From CAZPXH01 sp964591085 (GTDB lineage: Bacteria > Spirochaetota > Spirochaetia > DSM-27196 > CAZPXH01), in the NCBI GenBank assembly GCA_964591085.1, contig CAZPXH010000004.1, forward strand, positions 62,001 through 126,000: a stretch of DNA of 64,000 nucleotides, given 5' to 3'. Every line of letters begins with the position of its first letter. Within the stretch, counting starts at the first letter, position 1. The translations under genes and the position numbers were made by a program. Shown piece after piece: positions 50,388 to 59,030 of the stretch. The notes under the pieces were generated by a model. It did no database searches, was not told where the DNA came from, and saw only the letters and a program-made list of their open reading frames with translations.

Positions 50388-51524
50388 TCACAGGGCTCTC
50401 TGCAGCAGTTCCCCGCCGTCCACGCCAAGCTGACTGTTGGCGTAGGCCGGCATACCCGACGCAACCTGGGCTGCTTCCTCAATCATATCCGGCGTTACCC
50501 CGTACTCTCGGAGGCGGGCCGGCACTTCCGTCGCCGCAATCATCCGGCGCACCGAGCGCGCGGCGAGATCAGCAGCTTCCTGCGGCGGCAGGGTTTCCGC
50601 GTCCTCACCAAGGGCAAGGGCAACGGCTCGGGTGGGTTCCGGCATTGCGGTTGCCATGCTGTCAAGAACGTGGGGGAGCAGAGACGCAGCCAGCCAGGAC
50701 TTTGGTACCGCGGCGCGCGCGTGCAGGGCATACACAAGGGACATGGCTATTCCCGTCCCCGCGGAGGCTACCGAGAGCGCGCTGAGGGCTGCCGCGCGCA
50801 TTGCCATGATGCGGGGCTCCAGTTCACCGGGGCGTCGGACAAGATCCACCACAGAGCGAGAAAGCAGAGCTACCGCATCCAGCGCAACGGCATCCGACAG
50901 AAATCCCGGCTGAGGAGCCGTGCATGATTCAACGGCGGCGAGCAACGCATCCATAGCGGCAAGCGCGCTGGTCCGTGCCGGGATGGATACCGTCAGCGAA
51001 GGGTCCAGCACCGCCGCATAGACCATGCCCGGAGGGAGTTCCAGGACCGCCGGCTGCCTGGTATCTCCGTTTGCCAGGAGAACGGTACGGGAGAACAGGG
51101 AGTGATGGCGAACGGAGGACAGAACTTCCACAAAGGGCAGCGGTGCCGCGTCCAGGGATTTTCCACGGATGAGATCAGCAATGTTGAGCCTGCTTGGCGC
51201 GAGGGCTGCTGCAAGGCGGGCGACCGACTGGATTCGCATACCACCAAGCCCGACAATCATCTGAGTCCGGCTTGCCCGGGCCATGCTTGTCATGGTGTCA
51301 ACGTGCCAGGTGGTGCAGTGGGGAGGCAGCTCATCAAAGACCAGAGCCTCCATTCCGGCCATCTGCAGAAGCGAGAGCAGCGTGAGCACGGTCGGCCCAT
51401 CGTGCAGCGCCGGATCCGCGGCTACCAGAACCCGGCGCCCGAGAGGCTGAATCACGGATGCAAGGCTCTCCAGGGAATCAGGGCCGGTAAAGAGCTGTCT
51501 GGGAAAACTGATAGGGGGTCGCAA
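50388..51524 (-). CDS. degenerate iron-containing alcohol dehydrogenase homologue
   Basis: 378 residues, the length of Fe-ADH family members. Fold landmarks are recognisable (FTGPDSLESLASVIQPLGRRVLVAADPAL; an IVGLGG loop; SALAAMDALLAAVES; LLPHVLDSMA). However, metal ligands seem missing: Asp 192 is kept, but the expected His positions read Ala 196, Tyr 265 and Lys 275. The GGGSxxDxAK loop is also altered (GLGGMRIQSVARLAA). It is probably not an active dehydrogenase and may be a structural or regulatory paralogue. It lies between the FlgM-like gene and trmH on the same strand with short gaps. Confidence 0.78.
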   Translation of the reverse strand: MRPPISFPRQLFTGPDSLESLASVIQPLGRRVLVAADPALHDGPTVLTLLSLLQMAGMEALVFDELPPHCTTWHVDTMTSMARASRTQMIVGLGGMRIQSVARLAAALAPSRLNIADLIRGKSLDAAPLPFVEVLSSVRHHSLFSRTVLLANGDTRQPAVLELPPGMVYAAVLDPSLTVSIPARTSALAAMDALLAAVESCTAPQPGFLSDAVALDAVALLSRSVVDLVRRPGELEPRIMAMRAAALSALSVASAGTGIAMSLVYALHARAAVPKSWLAASLLPHVLDSMATAMPEPTRAVALALGEDAETLPPQEAADLAARSVRRMIAATEVPARLREYGVTPDMIEEAAQVASGMPAYANSQLGVDGGELLQRAL

Positions 51525-51547
51525 GGCTACGGGCCCCGCCGCGGAGT

Positions 51548-51829
51548 TCAGACGCCGAAGGCGTCTATGATCCGGTCCGCCAGGTCATCCAGCACGCTGT
51601 CAACGTAGCCTGGATCCTCAAGGCGACGGCGAACCTCTTCAACGCGGTCGGTGCGAATATCGGGCGCGGACTGTACTTCCTGGGTGATCTGGTAGATCTC
51701 AGCCTTCCGACGAGCCTCTTCCGTCACATCCACGGAATCCGGCGCGGGACGCTGGCGGTTTGCATCCACCTTCTGCGTCTTGCCGTAGTTGGAGATGGGA
51801 TCTACTGGACCCAGTCCTTCAATAGCCAT
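51548..51829 (-). CDS. flgM: FlgM-like anti-sigma-28 factor
   Basis: 93 residues. The opening GLGPVDPISNYGKTQ is followed by SVDVTEEARRKAEIYQITQEVQSAPDIRTDRVEEVRRRLEDPGY and a C-terminal helix DSVLDDLADRIIDAFGV. This is the FlgM pattern, in which helices wrap sigma-28 and hold it until hook completion. AGGAAG sits 2-3 bases before ATG 51829. A sigma-28-type promoter (51855-51882) precedes it, supporting the call. Downstream neighbour is the degenerate Fe-ADH (23-base gap). Confidence 0.72.
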   Translation of the reverse strand: MAIEGLGPVDPISNYGKTQKVDANRQRPAPDSVDVTEEARRKAEIYQITQEVQSAPDIRTDRVEEVRRRLEDPGYVDSVLDDLADRIIDAFGV

Positions 51830-51854
51830 CGCTTCCTCAATCCTTCTACCTGCT

Positions 51855-51882
51855 CTATCGGCAAGCTAACCACGACAGTTTA
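51855..51882 (-). promoter_or_regulatory. sigma-28-type promoter of the FlgM-like gene
   Basis: Minus strand TAAA (51882-51879), 16-base spacer, GCCGATAG (51862-51855). The known sigma-28 consensus is TAAA-N14/16-GCCGATAA/T; 7 of 8 match in the -10 element. It lies 25 bases before the ATG. Confidence 0.7.
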
Positions 51883-51917
51883 CTCCCGCCGGCGTTTTGG
51901 ATGCAACGCCGGGAAAA

Positions 51918-52604
51918 CTATTCTCCCGGACCAAGCACCAGGGTAAATTCTCCACGGATTCGCTCCCTTGTCATTATATCGGCAGCAAGCTCGCTGCATC
52001 GCATCCTTCGTACTTCTTCATGCATCTTTGTCAGCTCCCGGCACAGCACCACCTCGCGCTCGGGTACCAGTTCGGCCAGCTCCGCGCTGAGTGCAGCAAT
52101 CCGATGCGGCGATTCCAGGATAACCAGCTGGTAGGGATGCGTCAGGTAGGTTTCCAGGGCCCGCTTCCGCCGCCCGGCCCGGGGAGAAAGAAAGCCCACA
52201 AACAGCGCGGGCACGGACCAACCGCTCACACAGAGTGCCGATGCCAGCGCACTTGGGCCAGGCAGAGGAGATACCGGCAGCCCCGCCTGGTGAACTTGCG
52301 CAACCACGGCGGCGCCCGGATCGCTGATGGCTGGAGTACCCGCGTCCGTGACAAGAGCTACAGACTCCCCCCGCATGAGCATCGAAAGTAACTGCCCGGC
52401 GCAGCGGGCCTGCACCTGCTGCCTGCAGGAAATCATCCGCACCTTCAGGCCCAGATGCTGCAGAAGCCTTCCGGTGACGCGGCTGTCCTCACACGCCACT
52501 GCAGACACACCGCGAAGAACCTCCCTGAGCCTGTCGCTGATGTCACCGAGATTGCCGATCGGCGTGGCGGCAACGTAGAGCGTTCCCGTGTCCGTGCTCA
52601 CCAC
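51918..52604 (-). CDS. rsmI: 16S rRNA 2'-O-ribose C1402 methyltransferase
   Basis: 228 residues from GTG 52604. RsmI tetrapyrrole-methylase-fold motifs: LYVAATPIGNLGDIS, VACEDSRVTGRLL, LVTDAGTPAISDPGAAVV, LPGPSALASALCVSGW and VILESPHRIAAL, with RGEFTLVLGPGE at the end. Methylates C1402 of 16S rRNA. No promoter located. Divergent from the zinc-ribbon gene. Confidence 0.93.
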   Translation of the reverse strand: MVSTDTGTLYVAATPIGNLGDISDRLREVLRGVSAVACEDSRVTGRLLQHLGLKVRMISCRQQVQARCAGQLLSMLMRGESVALVTDAGTPAISDPGAAVVAQVHQAGLPVSPLPGPSALASALCVSGWSVPALFVGFLSPRAGRRKRALETYLTHPYQLVILESPHRIAALSAELAELVPEREVVLCRELTKMHEEVRRMRCSELAADIMTRERIRGEFTLVLGPGE

Positions 52605-52630
52605 GCCAGTGTATGCTGCCGCCTGTCATC

Positions 52631-53146
52631 ATGACAGCGGCCCAGTTTGCAGTGCTGTTCCTCGTTGCCGGAATCGTGGCGGGCCTGTTGCTGCTGGCGC
52701 GTGGCAGGCCGATACCGCAGCCAGGAACCCGGGACGCCCTGAGTTCCCGAATGACGGATCGACAGCGCGGGGTATCCGGCAAGGTCGCAAGTGTTGATCA
52801 GCGGAGCTGCCCCCTCTGCGGGGAAGGCCTTGGTCCCGGAGAACGGTTGAGAACCCGGGTCTTTGAAATCCAACGCCACGGCGGCTCGATTGAGGAGAGC
52901 TTTGTCCACATCTTTGGCTGTCCTCACTGCGATGCAAGAGAGCAGACTCGGCACAACGCTCGCTGCCCCTCCTGCAGGCGGGAACTCCAGCCTGGAGAGG
53001 TGGTGTTCGCTCGCCTGTTTATGCGGGAAGGCCACAAAGACCACCTCCGGGTGCTGGGCTGCAGCGGGTGTCGCCCACAGGCGCGGCTGCAGGCGGGGGC
53101 GGCCCGGGGACAGGGGCCCCAGAAGCCGGACATGAAACACGCATGA
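52631..53146 (+). CDS. membrane-anchored zinc-ribbon protein, hypothetical
   Basis: 171 residues from ATG 52631; an in-frame ATG at 52613 is possible but overlaps a TATGCT hexamer and lacks a ribosome site. An N-terminal helix (AAQFAVLFLVAGIVAGLLLLA) is followed by a cytoplasmic part with four CxxC-type pairs: CPLC, CPHC, CPSC and CSGC. These are likely two zinc ribbons, separated by GGSIEESFVHIFG and GEVVFARLFMREGHKDHLRVLG. No enzyme motif. Overlaps the next gene (ATGATG). Confidence 0.72.
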   Translation: MTAAQFAVLFLVAGIVAGLLLLARGRPIPQPGTRDALSSRMTDRQRGVSGKVASVDQRSCPLCGEGLGPGERLRTRVFEIQRHGGSIEESFVHIFGCPHCDAREQTRHNARCPSCRRELQPGEVVFARLFMREGHKDHLRVLGCSGCRPQARLQAGAARGQGPQKPDMKHA

Positions 53147-54006
53147 TGAGGCGCAGCATCCTGGCCGGAATGGCCGTATTCATGTGCGGGATGTCGACAG
53201 CGCTCCCGCTGGCAGCAGAAGGAAGCGCAGAAGGACCACGCGACTTCAGCGGGAGGGGATTCACCTCGGTCCGCGTAGACGCCGGGACGGTTGCCGTAGA
53301 GATCACCGGAAATCTCGGCAGCCGGGTTGATGTTCGCCCGCGGAACCTCCCGCCGGGCATGGACCTGGAGTATCGCGAACGCGGTTCGGAGCTTGAGGTG
53401 TGGGTGGAGCGATACTTCCCGCTACCTTCAGGCGGAAGAGATGCGGTGATCATCATTGATCTACCGAGTGAAGTTGAACTGGATGTGGAAACCAGCACGG
53501 GTGGTATTCAGGTAGAGCTGATGGAGAGCGAGCAAGTACGCCTGGAGTCTTCAACCGGCGCAATCTATCTGGCTGATCTGAGCGGAGACGCTCGCGTGGA
53601 GAGCAATACCGGAGAAATCCAGGTGGAGCGCATCGCCGGAAACCTCCGGGTTCGTGGGAGCACCGGTTCACAGGATCTCCGAGACATCAACGGCTCTGTT
53701 GACGCGAAGACCACGACGGGAAGCATCACAATCCGGTCCAGTGCCGGATCATTCACCCTGGAAACCGGTACCGGATCGCAGCAGGGGCGGGAGCTCCTGG
53801 TGACGGGCGATTCCAGTTTTGAGAGCACAACCGGCAGCATCCACATGGATTTCCGCAACCAGTTGGAAGACTTCTTCTTTGACCTGGAAAGCAGTGTTGG
53901 TGGAATAGAAGTCGGCTCGGTGAGCGGGAGGGGAGAACTCATCTTCGGCCGGGGCCCGATTTCCATCCGGGGCGAGAGCAGCACGGGTTCGCAAAGCTAC
54001 CGCTAA
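53143..54006 (+). CDS. DUF4097-like secreted beta-repeat protein
   Basis: 287 residues from ATG 53143 (ATG 53146 equally possible). Signal peptide MMRRSILAGMAVFMCGMSTALPLAAEG. The mature part is a right-handed beta-helix-like repeat with many STGxI/STGSI turns (VETSTGGIQVEL, LESSTGAIYLADL, ESNTGEIQVERI, KTTTGSITIRS), typical of DUF4097. Envelope location predicted. Function unknown. Confidence 0.82.
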   Translation: MMRRSILAGMAVFMCGMSTALPLAAEGSAEGPRDFSGRGFTSVRVDAGTVAVEITGNLGSRVDVRPRNLPPGMDLEYRERGSELEVWVERYFPLPSGGRDAVIIIDLPSEVELDVETSTGGIQVELMESEQVRLESSTGAIYLADLSGDARVESNTGEIQVERIAGNLRVRGSTGSQDLRDINGSVDAKTTTGSITIRSSAGSFTLETGTGSQQGRELLVTGDSSFESTTGSIHMDFRNQLEDFFFDLESSVGGIEVGSVSGRGELIFGRGPISIRGESSTGSQSYR

Positions 54007-54023
54007 GCCGCGATACTCCGGGC

Positions 54024-54863
54024 ATGGGCGCCCGACACCCAGCGCAGCAGCTCCGCTCGGTAGTGACCGACTCAATCGGGCGCTACCGGAGGCACCGGGG
54101 AAGCCTGCTGGCGCGGGGTCTGGCCTACAACCTGGTTCTGGGACTGGTCCCGCTGGCCATGCTGCTGTACGCGCTGGCAACCGGCGAGCTCGGGAGCCGC
54201 GTGGTCATGCTCCTTGAGCGAGACATACTGGCAACCCTGCCCGCCCAGCTCCAGCCCGGCGTCATTGACATCCTGGACAGCCAGCAGGCGCAGCGCGGCG
54301 CATTCAACCTTGTCACCGGCGTGGTGTTGGTGCTGTATGTTCTTCAGGCCTTTGCCGCGCTGCGCCAGGTCATGAGCGCCATGCTGGAAACCACGCCGAG
54401 CCGCACGCTGTGGTCCCGGCTTAGTGGACTGCTGCTCCTGGCAGTAAGCATCCTCATGTTCTATGCCGCTGCGGCGCTGACCTTTCTTGGCGAGTGGATT
54501 CCGATGATCGGCGCAATCACCGGAACGCGGCTGGTCCGCCGCGCCATGTCCACCGTGGTGATTGCCGCTGTTCTTGCGGGACTGCTCCGGCTCTTTGCCA
54601 GACGGCGGCTGAGGCCGCTGCCCACACTGATTACCGTGCTGTGCGCCGCACTGGCCTGGCAGGTCACCCTGGGAGTGCTGGGTGCACTCGCAGGCCTCGT
54701 TGCAGGACGATTCGGCGGCTCCGGGCCGGTGGCGTGGTCCATTGTGATGCTGCTGTGGGCCCGGATCCTCGCGGAGATCATTGTCATAGCAAGTCTGGTT
54801 ACCGCCCAGTATTCGCCGCCGGACCACCAGCTGCTTGGAAGCCTCATGGACTTGCCGGTCTGA
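54024..54863 (+). CDS. YihY/BrkB-family inner membrane protein
   Basis: 279 residues with about six membrane helices: LAYNLVLGLVPLAMLLYALATG, FNLVTGVVLVLYVLQAFAALRQVM, LLLLAVSILMFYAAAALTFLG, VVIAAVLAGLLRLFA, LITVLCAALAWQVTLGVLGALAGLVAG and SIVMLLWARILAEIIVIASLVTAQY. This matches YihY, once called BrkB, of unknown function. 17 bases after the DUF4097 gene, probably cotranscribed. Confidence 0.85.
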   Translation: MGARHPAQQLRSVVTDSIGRYRRHRGSLLARGLAYNLVLGLVPLAMLLYALATGELGSRVVMLLERDILATLPAQLQPGVIDILDSQQAQRGAFNLVTGVVLVLYVLQAFAALRQVMSAMLETTPSRTLWSRLSGLLLLAVSILMFYAAAALTFLGEWIPMIGAITGTRLVRRAMSTVVIAAVLAGLLRLFARRRLRPLPTLITVLCAALAWQVTLGVLGALAGLVAGRFGGSGPVAWSIVMLLWARILAEIIVIASLVTAQYSPPDHQLLGSLMDLPV

Positions 54864-54885
54864 GGGTAAGCACCGGAAGGTCGGC

Positions 54886-54914
54886 TTGCTGGCCACGGGG
54901 TGCCTTGGTAGCAT
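54886..54914 (+). promoter_or_regulatory. promoter of aspS, nearly leaderless
   Basis: TTGCTG (54886-54891), 17-base spacer, TAGCAT (54909-54914). ATG 54926 comes 11 bases after the -10 box, leaving about 4 bases of leader and no Shine-Dalgarno. Same -35 hexamer as the ilvE promoter. Confidence 0.55.
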
Positions 54915-54925
54915 CCGCGTCTCGT

Positions 54926-56773
54926 ATGGTTCAGCACAAGCGCGACGCCCACTGCGGCGAGCTGCGTGCCGGCGACGCCGGCCGCCGGGTCACCCTCAAC
55001 GCCTGGGTCCACCGTGTCCGGGATCACGGTGGCATCTACTTCCTCAATGTCCGGGACCGCTCGGGAATCGTCCAGGTGGTGGTGGATGATGCGGCAAGCG
55101 CGGAGCTTCGCTCGCTCGCCGCAGAGCTCCGAATGGAGTTCTGTATTGCCTTGAGCGGCGCCGTGCGGGAGCGTCCGCAGGAGATGCGGAATCCGGACAT
55201 GGCTACCGGAGAGGTGGAGGTATTGGCGGACTCCATCCAGATCCTCTCCCGCTGCGCGGAGCTCCCGTTTGTGGTGGCAGACGAGGGAAGCGTTCGGGAA
55301 GACCTCCGATTTCAGTACCGCTACCTGGATCTGCGTACCAGCCGGATGCAGCACAACATCGCACTTCGCCACCGGGTAACCGGCGCCATCCGGAGCTATC
55401 TGGCAGCCCGCGGCTTCTATGAGGTGGAAACTCCCACCATGATCCGTTCCACGCCGGAAGGCGCCAGAGATTTCCTGGTGCCGAGCAGGCTCCACCCCGG
55501 CGAGTTCTACGCCCTTCCCCAGTCCCCGCAGCTGTACAAGCAGCTGCTGATGGTCAGCGGGATTGAGCGCTACTTCCAGATTGCGCACTGCTTCAGGGAT
55601 GAGGACGCGCGTGGCGACCGGCAGCCGGAACACACGCAGATCGATATCGAGATGAGCTTTGTCTCGCCGGATGACGTGTTTGAGGTAGTTGAGGGAATGC
55701 TCGCGGACGCCTTCCAGCGGGGAATCGGCGTTGAGCTGCACACACCCTTCGCGCGAATGCCCTACGCGGATGCAATGAACCGGTACGGCAGCGATAAGCC
55801 TGATCTCCGCTTTGGTCTGGAGCTGCAGGATGCCGGGAGCCTGATGGCAGACAGTGAGTTCCGCGTATTCGCGGACACAGTGGCCGGAGGCGGCACCATC
55901 AAAGCCCTGGTTGCGCGCGGATGCGCGGACTACTCCAGAAAGCAGATCACTGAGCTTGAGTCCCACGCACAGCGGTACGGTGCCAAAGGCCTTGCCTGGA
56001 CAAAGCTGGGCGAGAACGGCCTGGACGGCGGAATCGGCCGCTTCCTTTCCGCAAAGGCCGAGGAAATCACCGGGGTGCTGGACGCGGAACCCGGCGACCT
56101 CCTGCTGTTCGTGGCTGATCCCTCCTGGAAGCGCGCGTGCACAGCCCTCGGCGCGGTGCGCAGCCTGCTGGGACAGCAGCTCTCCCTGCATGAAAACGGG
56201 TTCCACTTTGCCTGGATTGTGGACTTCCCCATGTTTGAGTGGGACCAAGACGGGCAAAAATGGGAAGCCGCGCACCACATGTTCACCATGCCCCAGGAGC
56301 GCTTTCTGGAATCGCTTGAGCAGGAGCCTGGGGCAGTCCTTGGAGACCTGTATGACCTAGTCTGCAACGGGCTTGAACTGGCAAGTGGCTCCATCCGAAT
56401 CCACGATCCGGATCTGCAACGCCGCATCTTCAGCATTGTTGGCTTTGATCCGGAGGAGGCTCAACGAAGGTTCGGGTTCCTGCTGGAAGCCTTCCGCTTT
56501 GGCCCGCCGCCCCACGGCGGGATAGCGCCAGGTTTGGACCGCCTGGTCATGCTCATGGCCGGCGAGCAAACCATCCGGGACGTGATTGCCTTTCCCAAGA
56601 ACACTACCGGCGTATCCGCCATTGATTTCTCGCCGGGCCCGGTGGACGCTTCACAACTCGCGGAGCTCGGCCTCAGCCTGCTTCCCGGCGTTGAGCCGGG
56701 CGAGCGAGGAAGCTCAAACCCGGAAACCGCCACCAAATCCGCTGAATCTGGCACCACCACGGAGGCCCGCTGA
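54926..56773 (+). CDS. aspS: aspartyl-tRNA synthetase
   Basis: 615 residues from ATG 54926, bacterial type with GAD insertion. OB-fold anticodon domain: RVTLNAWVHRVRDHGGIYFLNVRDRSGIVQVV. Class II core: RYLDLR, YEVETPTMIRSTPEGARDFLVPSR, CFRDEDARGDRQPEHTQIDIEMSF (motif 2) and GGIAPGLDRLVMLM (motif 3). Charges tRNA-Asp; a discriminating or non-discriminating form cannot be told. Ends with an extra Gly/Glu/Thr-rich tail. TGATG overlap couples it to serA. Confidence 0.95.
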   Translation: MVQHKRDAHCGELRAGDAGRRVTLNAWVHRVRDHGGIYFLNVRDRSGIVQVVVDDAASAELRSLAAELRMEFCIALSGAVRERPQEMRNPDMATGEVEVLADSIQILSRCAELPFVVADEGSVREDLRFQYRYLDLRTSRMQHNIALRHRVTGAIRSYLAARGFYEVETPTMIRSTPEGARDFLVPSRLHPGEFYALPQSPQLYKQLLMVSGIERYFQIAHCFRDEDARGDRQPEHTQIDIEMSFVSPDDVFEVVEGMLADAFQRGIGVELHTPFARMPYADAMNRYGSDKPDLRFGLELQDAGSLMADSEFRVFADTVAGGGTIKALVARGCADYSRKQITELESHAQRYGAKGLAWTKLGENGLDGGIGRFLSAKAEEITGVLDAEPGDLLLFVADPSWKRACTALGAVRSLLGQQLSLHENGFHFAWIVDFPMFEWDQDGQKWEAAHHMFTMPQERFLESLEQEPGAVLGDLYDLVCNGLELASGSIRIHDPDLQRRIFSIVGFDPEEAQRRFGFLLEAFRFGPPPHGGIAPGLDRLVMLMAGEQTIRDVIAFPKNTTGVSAIDFSPGPVDASQLAELGLSLLPGVEPGERGSSNPETATKSAESGTTTEAR

Positions 56774-57957
56774 TGTATCGCGTTGTGACTCTCAACACCA
56801 TCGCCGCCCGGGGCCTCGCGGTCCTGCAGGACTCCGGCTACACGCTGCTGCATGCGCTGGAAGATGGCCCCGCCGACGGAATTTTGCTGCGCTCGGCGGA
56901 ACTGCACGGAAAACCGCTCCCGGAGGGCCTGCGAGCCATTGCCCGCGCCGGCGCGGGTGTAAACAACATCCCGGTTGAAGACTGCACACGGCAGGGAATC
57001 GTGGTGTTCAACACGCCGGGAGCCAACGCCAACAGCGTGAAGGAACTGGTAATCGGCGCATTGCTGCTGTCTTCCCGGAAAATCGTGGATGGAGTCCTCT
57101 GGACCCGCGGCCTTCCAGCCGAAGGGCTGGAGCAGGCTGTGGAACAGGGCAAGAAGCAGTTTGCCGGACCGGAGATTGCCACCAAGCGTCTGGGAGTGAT
57201 TGGTCTGGGCTCAATCGGGGTCATGGTGGCGAACGCGGCCTACGGCCTGGACATGGATGTCACCGGCTTTGATCCCTATATCTCCGTCGAGTCAGCATGG
57301 GGTCTTCACCACGGCGTAGTGCGAGCCGACTCCGTGGACGCTCTGCTGTCCAGCTCGGACTACATAACTCTCCATGTGCCCCTCAACGGGAACACCCGGG
57401 CAATGATCAACCAGAACGCAATCTCCGGGATGAAGGATGGGGTGCGAATCCTCAACTTTGCCCGGGGCGATCTGGTGGATAAGGCAGCGCTGAAGGCTGC
57501 GCTGGACTCAGGCAAGGTCGCATCCTACGCAACGGACTTCCCAACGCCGGACCTTGCGGGCCACCCGTCGGTGATACCCATCCCGCACCTTGGCGCGAGC
57601 ACACCGGAAGCGGAAGAGAACTGCGCCGTGATGGCAGCGGCCGAGATTCGTGACTTCCTGGAGCACGGAAACATTCGCAATTCGGTGAACTTCCCGGACT
57701 GTACCTTACCTCCCGGCGGACAAGCCCGGATTGTGTTTGCCAATCAGAACGTGCCAAACATGGTGGGTCAGGTGACCGGTGTTCTAGCATCCGCCGGGCT
57801 GAACATCCGCAACATGAACAACCGCGGCAGCGGCGAGCTTGCGTACAACATCATTGATCTGGACGCAGCGCCCGCTGATGCTGCTGTGAAAGAACTATCG
57901 GAGATCCCGGGCATCTTCATGCTCCGGGTGATCCAAACCACAGGAGATCGGAGTTGA
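56773..57957 (+). CDS. serA: D-3-phosphoglycerate dehydrogenase
   Basis: 394 residues. First step of serine synthesis. NAD-binding RLGVIGLGSIGVMVANAA, LHVPLNGNTRAMINQ, LNFARGDLVDKAALKAAL (catalytic Arg), and IPHLGASTPEAEENC (His). C-terminal ACT-type domain (FANQNVPNMVGQVTGVLASAGLNIRNMNNR), which may sense serine. Overlaps the stop of aspS (TGATG), and its own stop overlaps the immunophilin start (TTGA). Confidence 0.94.
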   Translation: MYRVVTLNTIAARGLAVLQDSGYTLLHALEDGPADGILLRSAELHGKPLPEGLRAIARAGAGVNNIPVEDCTRQGIVVFNTPGANANSVKELVIGALLLSSRKIVDGVLWTRGLPAEGLEQAVEQGKKQFAGPEIATKRLGVIGLGSIGVMVANAAYGLDMDVTGFDPYISVESAWGLHHGVVRADSVDALLSSSDYITLHVPLNGNTRAMINQNAISGMKDGVRILNFARGDLVDKAALKAALDSGKVASYATDFPTPDLAGHPSVIPIPHLGASTPEAEENCAVMAAAEIRDFLEHGNIRNSVNFPDCTLPPGGQARIVFANQNVPNMVGQVTGVLASAGLNIRNMNNRGSGELAYNIIDLDAAPADAAVKELSEIPGIFMLRVIQTTGDRS

Positions 57958-58961
57958 GGCGTTTTGTTTATCTACTGCTACTTGTTGGAGGCGCCACGAT
58001 GGTGAGTGCCCAGAATCTCGATAACGGGTTATACGCCCGGATTGACACCAGCCGCGGCGAAATCACGGTCCGGCTGTTCTACGAACGGGCACCGCTCACA
58101 GTCACAAACTTTGTGGGGCTTACCGAGGGAACCATCGATTCCAGCCGCGGGGACGACGTGCGATTCTTCGATGGTCTGCGCTTCCATCGGGTGGTGGCTG
58201 ACTTTGTCATTCAGGGTGGCGATCCCGCGGGGAACGGGACTGGCGGCCCGGGCTACACCTTCCCGGATGAGTTCCACCCCGAGCTCCGGCACAGCGGACC
58301 CGGCGTTCTGAGCATGGCAAACCGCGGACCGGACACCAATGGATCCCAGTTTTTCATCACGCTGGCGGAAACTCCATGGCTTGATGACCGGCACGCGGTG
58401 TTTGGAGAAGTGATACAGGGAATGGATGTGGTCCGCCGCGTGGAGCAGGGTGACACCATGGAGTCCGTGGAAATCATCCGAGTTGGTCGGGATGCCCGCC
58501 GCTTCCGGGCCGACCAGGCGTCCTTCCAGCAGCTTGTGCAGGAGGCACAGGCAGCCGACGCGGCAGAGACCGAAGCGGCCCGCCAGCAGCAGCTCACCGC
58601 GGCCGAGCAGATCCTTCCGGACGCCGAGGTGACCGATAGCGGGATCCGCTTTGCCGTTGAACAGAGTGGCAGCGGCACCCGTCCGCAGCGCGGCCAGACA
58701 GTTATCGCTCACTATGAGGGGCGCTTCCTCAACGGCCAGCTCTTTGATTCCTCCCGCCAACGGGGAGAGCCAATTGAGTTTCCGGTCGGCGCCGGCCGGG
58801 TGATTCAGGGATGGGATGAGACGCTGCTGGAGATGCAGCCCGGCGAAATCCGAACGGTGATCATTCCACCGGAGCTTGCCTACGGCGAACAGGGTGCAGG
58901 TGGAGTAGTCCCGCCAGGTGCTTACCTGTGGTTCCGGATTGAGCTGCTGGAGGTTCGCTGA
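57954..58961 (+). CDS. cyclophilin-FKBP fusion peptidyl-prolyl isomerase
   Basis: 335 residues from TTG 57954 with AGGAGATCGGAG upstream. Signal peptide about 1-19. Cyclophilin domain (about 25-175) with GLRFHRVVADFVIQGGDP, GTGGPGYTFPDE and NGSQFFITLAETPWLDDRHAVFGEV. A Gln/Ala-rich helical linker (about 178-220) leads to an FKBP domain (about 228-335): RPQRGQTVIAHYEGRFLNGQLFDSS, VIQGWDETLLEMQPGE and PPELAYGEQGAGGVVPPGAYLWFRIEL. Dual-family immunophilins (CFBP type) are described from Treponema. Periplasmic folding role inferred. Confidence 0.93.
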   Translation: MRRFVYLLLLVGGATMVSAQNLDNGLYARIDTSRGEITVRLFYERAPLTVTNFVGLTEGTIDSSRGDDVRFFDGLRFHRVVADFVIQGGDPAGNGTGGPGYTFPDEFHPELRHSGPGVLSMANRGPDTNGSQFFITLAETPWLDDRHAVFGEVIQGMDVVRRVEQGDTMESVEIIRVGRDARRFRADQASFQQLVQEAQAADAAETEAARQQQLTAAEQILPDAEVTDSGIRFAVEQSGSGTRPQRGQTVIAHYEGRFLNGQLFDSSRQRGEPIEFPVGAGRVIQGWDETLLEMQPGEIRTVIIPPELAYGEQGAGGVVPPGAYLWFRIELLEVR

Positions 58962-59030
58962 GGGCCCATTCACCGCCCTCGCAGCGGGAGAACGGGCGCA
59001 GGAGGCATTCTTCTCCGTCCTCCGGCAGGC

